Below, one piece after another: positions 8,042 through 16,279 of a stretch of DNA of 36,008 nucleotides. Position 1 is the stretch's first letter. Each line of letters begins with the position of its first letter. Origin of the DNA: Pyrinomonadaceae bacterium (GTDB lineage: Bacteria; Acidobacteriota; Blastocatellia; Pyrinomonadales; Pyrinomonadaceae); the NCBI GenBank assembly GCA_025922875.1, contig JAICGZ010000021.1:1-36008 (forward strand), read 5' to 3'. The notes below the pieces were generated by a model that saw only the letters and a program-made list of their open reading frames with translations, made no database searches and had not been told where the DNA came from. The position numbers and the translations under genes are program-made.

Positions 8042-11000
8042 ATGTATGGAAGAGTCTTAAAGTCAATGACCGTAACGCCCCTTCTCATCTGCTTCCTTTC
8101 AATCGCTGCAATAGCCCAATCTGTTAACACGCGAGTCAACGGCACAGTGGAGGATCCGAACGGCGCCGTCATATCGGGCGCGACAGTGGTCCTAACAGAC
8201 AAAGCGACGAACCGTCAGGTCACCACCACTTCCAATGACGAGGGCTTCTTTCGATTTTCCGACGTCCGCGCCGGCTCGTATATGCTCTCTGTAGAACGTG
8301 CGGGCTTTAAGAAATCACAGGTTCAAAACGTCGTAGTGCATGTGGATCAGTCGGCGACAGTGAATGTCGTTCTCGAGTTGGGAGATATCAATGAAGTCGT
8401 AACCACGACTTCAGGTGAATCACAACTCGTAGTGAATACGGACAACGGCGAACTTTCCACAACCGTGCTCCAGAGACAGATTCAGGATCTACCGCTCAAT
8501 GGCCGAAATCCGCTAACTCTCGCTGGTCTACAAGCCGGAGTAAACACAAGCAGTACAAATCGCGGCGCATCCGTCAATGGTTTACGCGGATCGTTTACTA
8601 ACCTGACCTGGGACGGAATCAATATCAACGACAACTTCGTGCGTACTGATAGCTTCTTTGGTGTGGCCTCTCCGAGCGTAGTAAGCGTTTCGGAATTCAC
8701 TTTAACGACTCAGAACAGTGGTCCAGGAGACGGCCTGGGCGTGGCGCAAGTTAAGCTGGTAACACCGCGCGGGAGTAACGACTTTCACGGCAGCTTGTTC
8801 GAGTTTCACCGGAATGATTTCCTCGACGCGAATAGTTTCTTCAACAATCGCGCAGGCCTGCCAAAAGAGAAGCTGATCCAGAATCAGTTTGGGGGCAATA
8901 TCGGCGGCCCATTCGTGCTACCAAGATTTGGTGAGGGTGGTCCCACTACGTGGGGCAGAAATAAACTTTTCTTCTACTTCTTTTACGAAGAAACTCGGGT
9001 TGCGGAAGGCGCTTCACGCCTTCGCACGGTGCTCACCCCTGCCGCCCGTACAGGACAGTTTACCTACCGGCGTCTGGACAATCAGGAACTACAAACAGTT
9101 AATCTTCTGGGCCTGGCTGGCCTTCCCGCCGACGCCACAATGGCGAATCTTATAGGCAAAACGCCATTACCGAATTCAGGAGAGACTGGCGACAATTTCA
9201 ACTTCAGCGGTTTTCGTTTCAACAGTTCCGCTCCCAGCACTGATCGGTCATTGGGATTTCGAATCGATTTCGATGCGAATGTGAACCATCGCTTCGAAGC
9301 TGTCTACAGTCGCTTGACGAGTGCTTTTCCGAATGACGTCTTCAACGACATCGGCGAGGTTTTTCCTGGGTTGCCGGGAGGCGGTCAATCCAGTGTGCGT
9401 CCGCGCGGATCGTTTGCATGGATCTGGACGCCCTCGGCGAACTGGACGAACGAACTACGAACAGGCTTCAACAACTATGATGTGGAATTCGTCAATCGCG
9501 AACAATTCGCGGACGGTTTCCAGATAGCTATTCCCCTGGTATCCAATCCAGTCCAGAACTTTCAACCACAAGGTCGCGACGTTTACGTTAAGGAATTGAT
9601 GGACAACGCCACGTGGGTTCGAGGCGATCATGTCTATCGACTAGGCGGAAACCTTCGCTTATTGAAGGTGCTTCCTTTCAATGATGCCGGGAGGCTGCCG
9701 TCGTATGACATAGCTTTTGGCTCCGGCAATCCAAATCCTTTAATTCCATCGCTGTTCCCCGGCGGAATCTCCACAACGAATTTCGACAACGCCAGCAGCA
9801 TCCTTGCTTTGCTTACTGGTCCAGTAGATAGCGTCGACCAGACTTTCCAGGTAAAGGATCGTACATCGGGCTTCGTGCCGGGATTGGGCGAGCGGAGAGA
9901 TCTGCGCAACTTCAATATCGGTTTGTATCTCAACGACAGTTGGCGCACGCGTAGAAATCTGACTCTGAATTTCGGTTTACGTTGGGAATTCCAGTCTGTG
10001 CCGACAGAACAAAATGGATTGGCCTTGCTTCCTACCGGTGGTCTCTCTAACCTGTCCAATCCCAATGCAGTTTTGGATTTTGCCGGGCGGGGAACAGGCC
10101 GCCCGTTCTTTAATAGTGATTGGAATAACTTTGCCCCGAGCTTTAGTTTCGCATGGGATATCACGGGAGACGGCAAAACATCGCTTCGCGGCGGCTACTC
10201 GATCTCATACGTGATCGACAACAACATCACCACAGTTCGAAATGCCTTCCGCGGCAACGATGGCCTTTCGCAAGGAGTTCAGATAACAGGTATCGCTGGA
10301 ACAATTACCGGGGCGGGCAGAGTGCCTGTGCCGGAACCCGCTTTTGAGGTGCCGCGCACAATTGCAGAAAACACCGCTCTCGATCCTCAGGCGGCCCTGT
10401 TTACGATCGATCCAAACCTCCGAACACCTTACGTCCAGCAGTGGAACATCGGGTTCGAGAGAGAAATCATGCGCGACACTGCCGTGGAATTTCGTTACGT
10501 GGGCAATCACGGTGTGAAGTTAACTCGAGGCATCGACATTAATCAGGTAAGGATCTTCGACAACGGATTCCTTGAAGACTTTCGTCGCGCACAATTCAAC
10601 CTAGCGACCTGTGGGCGACTCAACCCAACTGCGGCCCAGTGCGCTAATAGACAACCTCTGGAACTGCTACCCAGGTTTGGCCTCGCTGGTTCTTTAACTA
10701 ACGGAACAGTGGTAGGCATTGTCCGGAACGGCGAGGTCGGAGAACTCGCATCGTTTTATTTAGTGCGACGAAACACTTACTTCAACGGCGCAAATGGTGG
10801 TGATCCTTTACTGACACCATCGTTTTTCTTACCTGTCAATCCGAACGCATTCGTCGTGGATGTAATCGGCAACGGATCGTACTCCAATTACAACGCCTTT
10901 CAGGCTGAAATCCGGCGGCGACTCAGCAGCGGACTCTATTTCCAGGCGAACTACACCTTCAGCAAAGCTTTCAGCGATTTTGAAGGAAGCCAGACAAGCT

Positions 11001-11671
11001 TCAGTCCACTCCTCGACAACGCCACCGGTGGCGTCGTTGAAAAGCGACGAATCAGCGACGACATAAGTCACGTCATCAAGGCCAACGCTGTGTATGAGCT
11101 GCCGTTCGGTTCAGGCAAGCGTTTTTTGAACAGAGGCGGCCTGATAGATGGGATTTTGGGTGGCTGGAGCGTGAATGGAATATTCCGATGGCAAAGCGGC
11201 GAGCCGATTTCGATCGTGTCCGCACGCGGCACGCTCAATCGACGTGGTCGCTCGGCCATCAACACCGTAAATTCGACGTTGACCATCGGCGAGCTTCAGG
11301 ACCGCACCGGGCTGTTTTTCGATCCGACCACAGGACAGCCATTGATTTTTGATCCGGCTTTGATTGCGGCTATTCGTGCCAATCCCAACTCGAACGCGTT
11401 TCTCACCAATCCAGCTTCGGGCACATTAGGAGGTTTACAACTCACGCCACTCAGTGGTCCAAGTCGTCTTGATTTGGATATGAGCCTGATCAAAAGAGTT
11501 TTCTTCGGAGAAAACACGAATATTGAATTCCGTGCGGAGGCGTTCAATGTTCTTAACCACACGAACTTCGATATCGGCCAAAGTCAAAACATAAACAGCG
11601 CAAACTTCGGCAGAATTACTGGGGCGTTCGATCCAAGGATCTTGCAGTTTGCGCTCAAGTTTAATTTCTGA
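8042..11671 (+). CDS. Oar-like TonB-dependent outer-membrane receptor with carboxypeptidase-regulatory-like domain
   Basis: AGGAGG precedes the ATG. The 1209-residue product has a signal peptide (to about residue 25, ...IAAIAQ), then a carboxypeptidase-regulatory-like beta-sandwich at about 30-115 ('VNGTVEDPNGAVISGATVVLTDKATN... GSYMLSVERAGFKK'). A plug-like domain follows at about 120-240 with the signature 'LPLNGRNPLTLAGLQAGV', then a very long beta-barrel ending in Phe (ILQFALKFNF), the usual outer-membrane beta-signal. This architecture is greatly expanded in Acidobacteriota and resembles myxococcal Oar. Its substrate cannot be read from the sequence; complex carbohydrates or peptides are typical guesses. 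Two Cys in one predicted outer loop (LATCGRLNPTAAQCAN) may form a disulfide. It stands alone, 540 bases after the copper operon. No TonB box was identified. Confidence 0.92.
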   Translation: MYGRVLKSMTVTPLLICFLSIAAIAQSVNTRVNGTVEDPNGAVISGATVVLTDKATNRQVTTTSNDEGFFRFSDVRAGSYMLSVERAGFKKSQVQNVVVHVDQSATVNVVLELGDINEVVTTTSGESQLVVNTDNGELSTTVLQRQIQDLPLNGRNPLTLAGLQAGVNTSSTNRGASVNGLRGSFTNLTWDGININDNFVRTDSFFGVASPSVVSVSEFTLTTQNSGPGDGLGVAQVKLVTPRGSNDFHGSLFEFHRNDFLDANSFFNNRAGLPKEKLIQNQFGGNIGGPFVLPRFGEGGPTTWGRNKLFFYFFYEETRVAEGASRLRTVLTPAARTGQFTYRRLDNQELQTVNLLGLAGLPADATMANLIGKTPLPNSGETGDNFNFSGFRFNSSAPSTDRSLGFRIDFDANVNHRFEAVYSRLTSAFPNDVFNDIGEVFPGLPGGGQSSVRPRGSFAWIWTPSANWTNELRTGFNNYDVEFVNREQFADGFQIAIPLVSNPVQNFQPQGRDVYVKELMDNATWVRGDHVYRLGGNLRLLKVLPFNDAGRLPSYDIAFGSGNPNPLIPSLFPGGISTTNFDNASSILALLTGPVDSVDQTFQVKDRTSGFVPGLGERRDLRNFNIGLYLNDSWRTRRNLTLNFGLRWEFQSVPTEQNGLALLPTGGLSNLSNPNAVLDFAGRGTGRPFFNSDWNNFAPSFSFAWDITGDGKTSLRGGYSISYVIDNNITTVRNAFRGNDGLSQGVQITGIAGTITGAGRVPVPEPAFEVPRTIAENTALDPQAALFTIDPNLRTPYVQQWNIGFEREIMRDTAVEFRYVGNHGVKLTRGIDINQVRIFDNGFLEDFRRAQFNLATCGRLNPTAAQCANRQPLELLPRFGLAGSLTNGTVVGIVRNGEVGELASFYLVRRNTYFNGANGGDPLLTPSFFLPVNPNAFVVDVIGNGSYSNYNAFQAEIRRRLSSGLYFQANYTFSKAFSDFEGSQTSFSPLLDNATGGVVEKRRISDDISHVIKANAVYELPFGSGKRFLNRGGLIDGILGGWSVNGIFRWQSGEPISIVSARGTLNRRGRSAINTVNSTLTIGELQDRTGLFFDPTTGQPLIFDPALIAAIRANPNSNAFLTNPASGTLGGLQLTPLSGPSRLDLDMSLIKRVFFGENTNIEFRAEAFNVLNHTNFDIGQSQNINSANFGRITGAFDPRILQFALKFNF

Positions 11672-11697
11672 CGCAGTACCGTTAACGACTTAAGCCG

Positions 11698-11728
11698 GGG
11701 GTGCTATCTTTCAACAGGGTAGCGCCCC
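11698..11728 (+). terminator. Stem-loop terminator after receptor 1
   Basis: GGGGTGCTATC (11698-11708) pairs over 11 bp, with U-G wobbles, to GGTAGCGCCCC (11718-11728) around a 9-base loop. It lies 27 bases past the stop codon. The following TCCGGTTTG is only weakly T-rich, so termination strength is uncertain. Confidence 0.55.
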
Positions 11729-11741
11729 TCCGGTTTGTCAG

Positions 11742-11759
11742 GCTTCAACCGCTTCAACC
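11742..11759. repeat. Tandem GCTTCAACC pair at the left edge of MITE copy 2
   Basis: GCTTCAACC occurs twice in tandem (11742-11750 and 11751-11759) and once more at 11911-11919 on the other side of the element. The inner left and right copies form a 9-bp target-site duplication. The extra left copy could be original sequence or the footprint of an earlier event. Confidence 0.65.
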
Positions 11760-11910
11760 GGCTTTGCCCGAATAGTACCTCTACTGAGAAGATCTCGCGC
11801 AAAGACGCAAAGCGCTACCGCGTTTCTATGGGCTTTCTTTGCGTCTTTGCGCCTTTGCGCGAGAAATATTCTTCGTCCATCGATGCGTTTGGTTACTTTC
11901 GTGCAAAGCC
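11760..11910. mobile_element. MITE-like element, family 1 copy 2 (151 bp, 9-bp target duplication)
   Basis: The ends GGCTTTGC (11760-11767) and GCAAAGCC (11903-11910) are perfect complements. The longer terminal repeats match the first copy at 374-527 imperfectly. Inside, CTCGCGCAAAGACGCAAAG (11794-11812) faces an inverted arm at 11837-11863 that carries one extra CGCCTTTG-type unit compared with copy 1. GCTTCAACC flanks the element exactly on both sides (11751-11759 and 11911-11919). Orientation is the same as copy 1, but the duplicated target differs, so the two insertions are independent. It sits between the convergent receptor gene and the exported-protein gene. Short frames within it look like chance. 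Confidence 0.8.
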
Positions 11911-11919
11911 GCTTCAACC
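11911..11919. repeat. Target-site duplication, right copy (GCTTCAACC)
   Basis: Perfect 9-bp direct repeat of 11751-11759, directly outside the right end of the element. Confidence 0.7.
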
Positions 11920-11959
11920 GTAAGCGATCGCTCACAGAAGGAGTTTCAATTCGGGTCAA

Positions 11960-12397
11960 CTACCATCGCCATCTATTTCTTGACCATGCGGGAATTCCCT
12001 GCGAGTTTCGCAGCATCAGCACTTTCTCTCCCCTTTTGATCTCTCTCGCGATCAGAACATCACTCCCTTCGAGCTTTATTCTGGAGCCGGTAACTTCAAT
12101 CTGCTCGCCGGGCGCAAATGAAAATCCCCGCTGGGTCAGGTAGCTCGATGGTCCGACATGAACAGTGAGCGTTTCAGCTTCGAAACTAACGACAAGGTGT
12201 GTTCCAGTCCATCCCATCTTTCCCATGTGGGTTTCAACTTTAGTTATGGTCCCGGGCAACGTGACTTCGGTAGCAGTGTCATACCGTGGCATTCCATGCA
12301 TCTGCCCTTTTCGTTTTTGAGCATAGGCGATGGTCACAGCCAATGAGAACGTTACCGTTAAAAATAATACGACCCTCCAAACTTTCTCTCGTTTCAT
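11960..12397 (-). CDS. Exported small beta-rich protein, possibly OB-fold
   Basis: This 145-residue protein has a signal peptide (MKREKVWRVVLFLTVTFSLAVTIAYA) preceded by a GGGAG ribosome binding site. The mature part starts with a His/Met-bearing stretch (KGQMHGMPRYD) and continues as alternating strands ('LPGTITKVETHMGKMGWTGTHLVVSFEAETLTVHVGP', 'GEQIEVTGSRIKLEGSDVLIAREIKRG') that read like a small OB-fold barrel. It ends with 'LMLRNSQGIPAWSRNRWRW', a tail I associate with exported OB-fold-type proteins near redox or metal genes. It begins eight bases after the stop of the OsmC-like gene and is the third gene of the regulator's transcript, so it is probably under the same control. Ligand and function are unknown; metal or cofactor binding is a guess from the His/Met residues. 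Confidence 0.8.
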   Translation of the reverse strand: MKREKVWRVVLFLTVTFSLAVTIAYAQKRKGQMHGMPRYDTATEVTLPGTITKVETHMGKMGWTGTHLVVSFEAETLTVHVGPSSYLTQRGFSFAPGEQIEVTGSRIKLEGSDVLIAREIKRGEKVLMLRNSQGIPAWSRNRWRW

Positions 12398-12404
12398 TTC
12401 TCCC

Positions 12405-12845
12405 TCACTTTCCTTCGCAGTTCACCTGCGGCTCGAGCTTCGTTGCTCCTTTAATTGAATTGGAAATCAAACAGTTCTTCTCCGCCTTTTCAAAAATGCG
12501 GAGCGCGCGTTCAGTATCGCGGCTATGTTTGACTACCAGTCTTGGCCTCAGCGTAATGTGCGTGATCATCAAGCCTTGCCCTTCGACTTTCTCCAGCTTC
12601 CCCTCCGCGTCCGCCCGGAACTGCACAAATTCGAGTTTTGAGTTCTCAGCGATGGCCAGGAATGTCGTCATAAAGCAAGAGTTCACTGCCGCCACGAAAA
12701 GATGTTCCGGAGTCCAAACGCCTTCGTGTCCTTTGAATTCCGGTGGAGCATCAACATCTAAATTGGGAAGTGCCGGTGCTCGCAATTCACCGTGACGTTC
12801 TCCTGTCCATTCCACTTCTGTCTTGTACAAATATTGATTCTCCAT
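12405..12845 (-). CDS. OsmC/Ohr-family redox protein
   Basis: The 146-residue length and layout fit the OsmC superfamily: 'GHEGVWTPEHLFVAAVNSCFMTTFLAIAENSKLEF', then an alpha/beta half ending 'RALRIFEKAEKNCLISNSIKG'. The two cysteines used by OsmC/Ohr proteins to reduce organic hydroperoxides appear as Cys57 and Cys125. A third Cys (143) is near the C-terminus. There is no signal peptide, so it should be cytoplasmic. It begins four bases after the ArsR-type gene's stop, forming a tight operon with a presumed sensor. Members differ in substrate (organic peroxides, persulfides, or unknown) and sequence alone does not separate these. The name osmC is avoided because this is a divergent subfamily. 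Confidence 0.9.
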   Translation of the reverse strand: MENQYLYKTEVEWTGERHGELRAPALPNLDVDAPPEFKGHEGVWTPEHLFVAAVNSCFMTTFLAIAENSKLEFVQFRADAEGKLEKVEGQGLMITHITLRPRLVVKHSRDTERALRIFEKAEKNCLISNSIKGATKLEPQVNCEGK

Positions 12846-12849
12846 GTTT

Positions 12850-13197
12850 TCACTCCTGCAACGGTTGGGTTAATCGGTGGCTGTTAGCGATCTGCGCTCT
12901 GAGGACTCCGCGAATCAATTGACACGCCTGTTTCACCTCCGGAATCGCAAGCGAACAGTAGATCTGTTTGCCATTCCGACGAGTAACGAGCACGCCTGCT
13001 GACTTCAGAATTGAGATTTGTTGCGAGATGCTCGTCTTCGAAATCCCTAAAGCGTCTTGCAGCTCGGAAACACCTCGCTCTCCTTTCCCAAGTAGATCGA
13101 GAATGCGTAGTCGTCCAGGGTGTGCAAACGCTTTGCAGATTTGCGCCTGGCGCTCGAATATTTCATCGTCCGCAGTGGTTCTTGATGTATCTGCCAT
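12850..13197 (-). CDS. ArsR/SmtB-family transcriptional regulator
   Basis: The start at 13197 is chosen because GGGAGG lies just ahead of that ATG; a longer frame from 13224 has no such signal. The 115-residue protein has the ArsR winged-helix core: 'QICKAFAHPGRLRILDLLGKGERGVSELQDALGISKTSISQQISILKSAGVLVTRRNGKQIYCSL'. The classical metal site of ArsR (ELCVCDL in the helix before the recognition helix) is replaced by RGVSELQDAL, so As/Cd sensing of that type is unlikely. Cysteines are Cys21, Cys81 and Cys92; a thiol-based redox or sulfur switch is a plausible alternative. It heads a minus-strand operon with an OsmC-like protein and is divergent from a DUF2892/RND-pump operon. A perfect inverted repeat at 13288-13313 is a good operator candidate. 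Confidence 0.92.
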   Translation of the reverse strand: MADTSRTTADDEIFERQAQICKAFAHPGRLRILDLLGKGERGVSELQDALGISKTSISQQISILKSAGVLVTRRNGKQIYCSLAIPEVKQACQLIRGVLRAQIANSHRLTQPLQE

Positions 13198-13287
13198 TAG
13201 TCCTCCCGCAAACATGCCGGGCAATTACCGAGCCAACTTCATCTCTGCGTGTTAATCGCAAAACTAACCGCAGCACGTGCGTAAGAA

Positions 13288-13313
13288 TCCGCAATCGATT
13301 TCACAATTGCGGA
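13288..13313. promoter_or_regulatory. Candidate operator of the ArsR-type regulator
   Basis: TCCGCAAT (13288-13295) and ATTGCGGA (13306-13313) are perfect complements with a 10-base spacer, typical of sites bound by dimeric winged-helix repressors. It lies in the 227-bp region between the divergent arsR-type and DUF2892 genes, so it could control both directions. It is the most regular inverted repeat I found there. Confidence 0.55.
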
Positions 13314-13424
13314 ATTTTGCAACTGTGAAAGTGTCGAAAGCTCGCTAAAAACGCCCCCGATCCGAGACTATCGATGCCGGAATGTTTATTGCAGTGTCGC
13401 TTCAAGTAAGGAGGCTTCAATACC

Positions 13425-13628
13425 ATGACAATCGAAAGGCACTTGAGATTGATAGCCGGCAGCTTTGTTCTGGTGACCGTTGTATTGGGCTACTTTCATA
13501 GTCCTTACTGGTTTCTCTTTACCGGATTTGTCGCGCTCAATCTTATTCAATCGGCATTTACTAACTGGTGTCCGATGATGACAATCCTGCGTCGCCTGGG
13601 TGCGAGTAGCCACGAGTTGAAGGCTTAG
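13425..13628 (+). CDS. DUF2892 (YgaP-like) small inner-membrane protein
   Basis: AAGGAGG precedes the ATG. The 67-residue product matches the DUF2892 pattern, with two hydrophobic helices ('LRLIAGSFVLVTVVLGYF' and 'YWFLFTGFVALNLIQSAF') followed by 'TNWCPMMTILRRLG'. The conserved Cys-Pro after the second helix is present as Cys49-Pro50. In YgaP the same membrane module is fused to a rhodanese sulfurtransferase; here it stands alone with no rhodanese nearby. It is the first gene of the divergent operon leading into the TolC/adaptor/RND genes, 23 bases ahead of the channel gene. A role in sulfur or redox homeostasis is suggested by the family and by the OsmC/ArsR neighbours, but is inference. 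Confidence 0.9.
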   Translation: MTIERHLRLIAGSFVLVTVVLGYFHSPYWFLFTGFVALNLIQSAFTNWCPMMTILRRLGASSHELKA

Positions 13629-13651
13629 CTGACGATGAACAGGTAACTGCG

Positions 13652-15043
13652 ATGTTCAGAAAAACACGAGTCACTCGCGCTGTCGGAAAAACTCTAACCC
13701 TCGTTCTACTGGGTACATGTTTTCTACCGCCGACCGCATTCAGCCAAATCAATGCGACGCCGCGCGACGGTCTCACACTAATAGACGCCGTCGAAATAGC
13801 TCTCCGGCGAAATCCGTTAACGCGAGCGACAAGTGCGGGCCGCGAACTGGCCGGTGCTGAACTGTCTGAAGCGGAGTCTCGTCGACTCCCTGCGCTGATA
13901 GCGACCGGCAGCTTCACCAGAAGTAACAACCCAGTATTTGTATTTGGCAGCTTGCTTGAACAGGGACAGTTTGGTCCCGAAAACTTCGCCGTCGATTCTC
14001 TGAATCATCCAAATGCAATCAACAATTTTCGTTCGTCTTTGACGTTGCGATTTCCGGTTTTTGATCGGCGCGAGACAGCAACGCGCATCGCAAGCGCGCG
14101 AATACGACAAGAACAGGCTGAACACCAAACTAGCCTCGTCGAGCAGCAGATTCGCTTCGAAGTGATTAAGAGTTATTACGGTGTGTTACTGGCCCAGGCC
14201 AAACTTAAAGTGGCGGAAGACGCAGTAAGAACTGCCGAAGCGGACGTCAAACGCGCGCGCGACCTGGTCGAAACTGGGGTTGTGGTCCAATCGGATTTGC
14301 TTGCCGCACGTGTGCAGTTATCACAATTTCGCCAACAGGATATTCAGATGAGAGGGGAGTTGGTAACCGCGGTTGCCGCATTGAACACTGCCCTGGGCTT
14401 ACCTATCGAAACTCCGCAGCAACCATCGGGCGAACTCGTTGATCGCAGATTCACGGTTGATGGAATCGAGGCACTCTCCGCGCAAGCATTACAGAACCGT
14501 CCGGATTATCAAAAGGCTGTTTTGTCGTTCCGTGAGACTTCCGCGCAACTACACGGAGCTCGAGGGGAATGGTTGCCTCGAGTAGACGCCTTCGTCTCCA
14601 CGGGCATTAGCACCGAACATCTTACGAGTGGCAGTGGCGATTATGCCGCCGGCGCGACGGTGAGCTTCAACGTGTTTGACGCCGGACGGAAGACACGAAT
14701 AGCACAGGCCAGGGCTGCACAATCGATCGCCAATGCGGAACAGGAACGACTCGCGAATCAAATTCGCTTCGAAATAGTCCGAGCCTACCAACAATACGTC
14801 TCGGCGCGTGAACGCCTGGAAGCAGTGGCGGAAGTCTCGGCCCAGGCGAGCGAAGCGTTACGCATCGTGCAGGACAGATACCACGCCGGAATTACTACCA
14901 TTACAGAATTGCTTCGAGCGGAGACTGCGTTGGTTCGAGCGCACTCGGATGTGCTTGCCGCTCGCTACGATCAATATCTGAGTTATGCCAACGTGCTCAT
15001 GGCCACTGGTCAATTGAAAGATGCAGGAGTGTTTGGTTCTTGA
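13652..15043 (+). CDS. TolC-family outer-membrane efflux channel of the second RND system
   Basis: The 463-residue product has a signal peptide (to about residue 33, ...LPPTAFSQ) and two outer-membrane efflux repeats: 'LTLIDAVEIALRRNPLTRATSAGRELAGAELSEAESRRLPAL' and later 'DGIEALSAQALQNRPDYQKAVLSFRETSAQLHGARGEWLP'. Long heptad-like helices in between ('IRFEVIKSYYGVLLAQAKLKVAEDAVRTAEADVKRARDLVETG') fit the periplasmic tunnel. AGGTAA lies ahead of the ATG. The gene follows the DUF2892 gene and its stop codon is overlapped by the ribosome binding site of the adaptor gene, so all four genes probably form one transcript. It is only distantly similar in sequence to the channel at 4881-6224 and belongs to a separate pump. 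Confidence 0.92.
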   Translation: MFRKTRVTRAVGKTLTLVLLGTCFLPPTAFSQINATPRDGLTLIDAVEIALRRNPLTRATSAGRELAGAELSEAESRRLPALIATGSFTRSNNPVFVFGSLLEQGQFGPENFAVDSLNHPNAINNFRSSLTLRFPVFDRRETATRIASARIRQEQAEHQTSLVEQQIRFEVIKSYYGVLLAQAKLKVAEDAVRTAEADVKRARDLVETGVVVQSDLLAARVQLSQFRQQDIQMRGELVTAVAALNTALGLPIETPQQPSGELVDRRFTVDGIEALSAQALQNRPDYQKAVLSFRETSAQLHGARGEWLPRVDAFVSTGISTEHLTSGSGDYAAGATVSFNVFDAGRKTRIAQARAAQSIANAEQERLANQIRFEIVRAYQQYVSARERLEAVAEVSAQASEALRIVQDRYHAGITTITELLRAETALVRAHSDVLAARYDQYLSYANVLMATGQLKDAGVFGS

Positions 15044-15054
15044 GGAGATTAGCT

Positions 15055-16275
15055 GTGAAACGAATAGTTTTAGTGATCTTTACGACATTGATGGTGATCT
15101 CTTGTGCTGGAAAAGTGGAGCCGGAGCCGCCTGCGGCAATCGTCTCAGGGCTGAAGATGGAGACGCTGAAAAGTTCGATGGTCGATGATTACTACGAAGC
15201 CGTTGGCACAGTGAAAGCAAAAAACAGCAGTATCGTTGCCGCGAGAGTAATGGGCAACATAGTCGCGTTGCACGTCCGCGAAGGCGATACGGTGCGAGCA
15301 GGCCAAACCTTGCTCGAAATCGATAGTCGCGATGCAGGAATTCAATTGCAAAAGACTCAGGCTGGGATGCGCGAGGTTCAGGATTCACTACAGGAAGTTG
15401 AAGGGAATATTCGCGCGGCGGAATCGGCGCGTGCAGCTGCACAAGCAAATGAGACGCTGGCGAAAACCACCCTTAAACGTTACCAAATGCTTTTTGAACG
15501 TCGATCCGTCAGCCCGCAGGAGTTTGATGAAGTACGCACTAAGTATGAAGTTGCTCAAGCTGAAAGCGAGCGAGCAGATCGTCTGTTACAAGCTGCAATC
15601 GCTCGCCAGAAGCAGATCAGAGCGCAAGTCGATCAGGCGAAGGCAGACGTAGCGAATGCCCGAGTCTACGTTGGCTATTCACGCATTAGTGCGCCAATCG
15701 GCGGCGTTGTCGTTTCCAGGCAAGTCGACGTTGGTTACATGGCGACGCCTGGCATGCCGCTTCTTACAATCGAGAACAGTTCTCATTATCAACTTCACGC
15801 ATCAGTGGAAGAATCACAACTCGGGAAAATTCATCTCCATGATCAAGCTCAAGTCACACTCGAAGCACTGGAGAATAAAGAACTGTCTGGCGCGGTTGAA
15901 GAGATTGTCCCAGCCGCCGATCCGGCGACTCGCAGCTACATTGTGAAAATCGGTTTGGTGAATGTAGATGGCGCGCAGTTGAGGTCCGGATTGTATGGCA
16001 AGGCGCGCTTCATCATCGGTCAGCGAAAGACACTGGCGATTCCGCAGGCGGCAGTCACGCAACAGGGCCAACTGATCGGTGTCTTTGTTGTCGATCGATC
16101 CGGCACGGCGCGTCTGCGCCTGGTGAAAACGGGAAGAGTTGCTGGTGATCGCGTCGAGGTGCTGTCGGGCCTGAATGAAGGCGAAGAGATCATAAGCGAG
16201 GGTATTACGACAATACGGGACGGGATTCGTGTCCGTGAAGTAAGTAAAGACCTGCCACGAATGGCGGCTAAATAA
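15055..16275 (+). CDS. RND efflux periplasmic adaptor lipoprotein (AcrA/MexA-type)
   Basis: The start is set at the GTG at 15055, because GAGGAG (15042-15047) lies seven bases ahead of it and the product then opens with a proper lipoprotein signal ([20 protein letters not shown], lipobox Val-Ile-Ser-Cys). The 406-residue protein has the standard adaptor order: lipoyl half ('[34 protein letters not shown]'), a long coiled-coil hairpin (about residues 95-190, rich in Ala/Glu/Gln), the second lipoyl half ('[39 protein letters not shown]'), barrel and membrane-proximal domains ('[34 protein letters not shown]'). It is anchored by lipid rather than a TM helix, unlike the metal-pump adaptor at 6221-7501. 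It lies four bases ahead of the pump gene. Confidence 0.92.
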   Translation: MKRIVLVIFTTLMVISCAGKVEPEPPAAIVSGLKMETLKSSMVDDYYEAVGTVKAKNSSIVAARVMGNIVALHVREGDTVRAGQTLLEIDSRDAGIQLQKTQAGMREVQDSLQEVEGNIRAAESARAAAQANETLAKTTLKRYQMLFERRSVSPQEFDEVRTKYEVAQAESERADRLLQAAIARQKQIRAQVDQAKADVANARVYVGYSRISAPIGGVVVSRQVDVGYMATPGMPLLTIENSSHYQLHASVEESQLGKIHLHDQAQVTLEALENKELSGAVEEIVPAADPATRSYIVKIGLVNVDGAQLRSGLYGKARFIIGQRKTLAIPQAAVTQQGQLIGVFVVDRSGTARLRLVKTGRVAGDRVEVLSGLNEGEEIISEGITTIRDGIRVREVSKDLPRMAAK

Positions 16276-16279
16276 GGTT

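Noticed and set aside
9634-10176. 180-residue minus-strand open frame inside receptor 1
   Set aside because: It is antisense to a well-supported barrel-coding region, has Arg/Ser/Pro-rich shadow composition and no ribosome site or domain.
365-11919. Composite transposon formed by the two family-1 elements carrying the copper locus and receptor 1
   Set aside because: Each copy has its own matching 9-bp direct repeats and these differ between copies; a composite would show the same duplication only at the outer ends.
11735-12143. Small open frames (62-98 residues) over the MITE-like element at 11760-11910
   Set aside because: They read through the inverted repeats in several frames, with Cys/Phe/Arg-rich chance translations and no ribosome sites.
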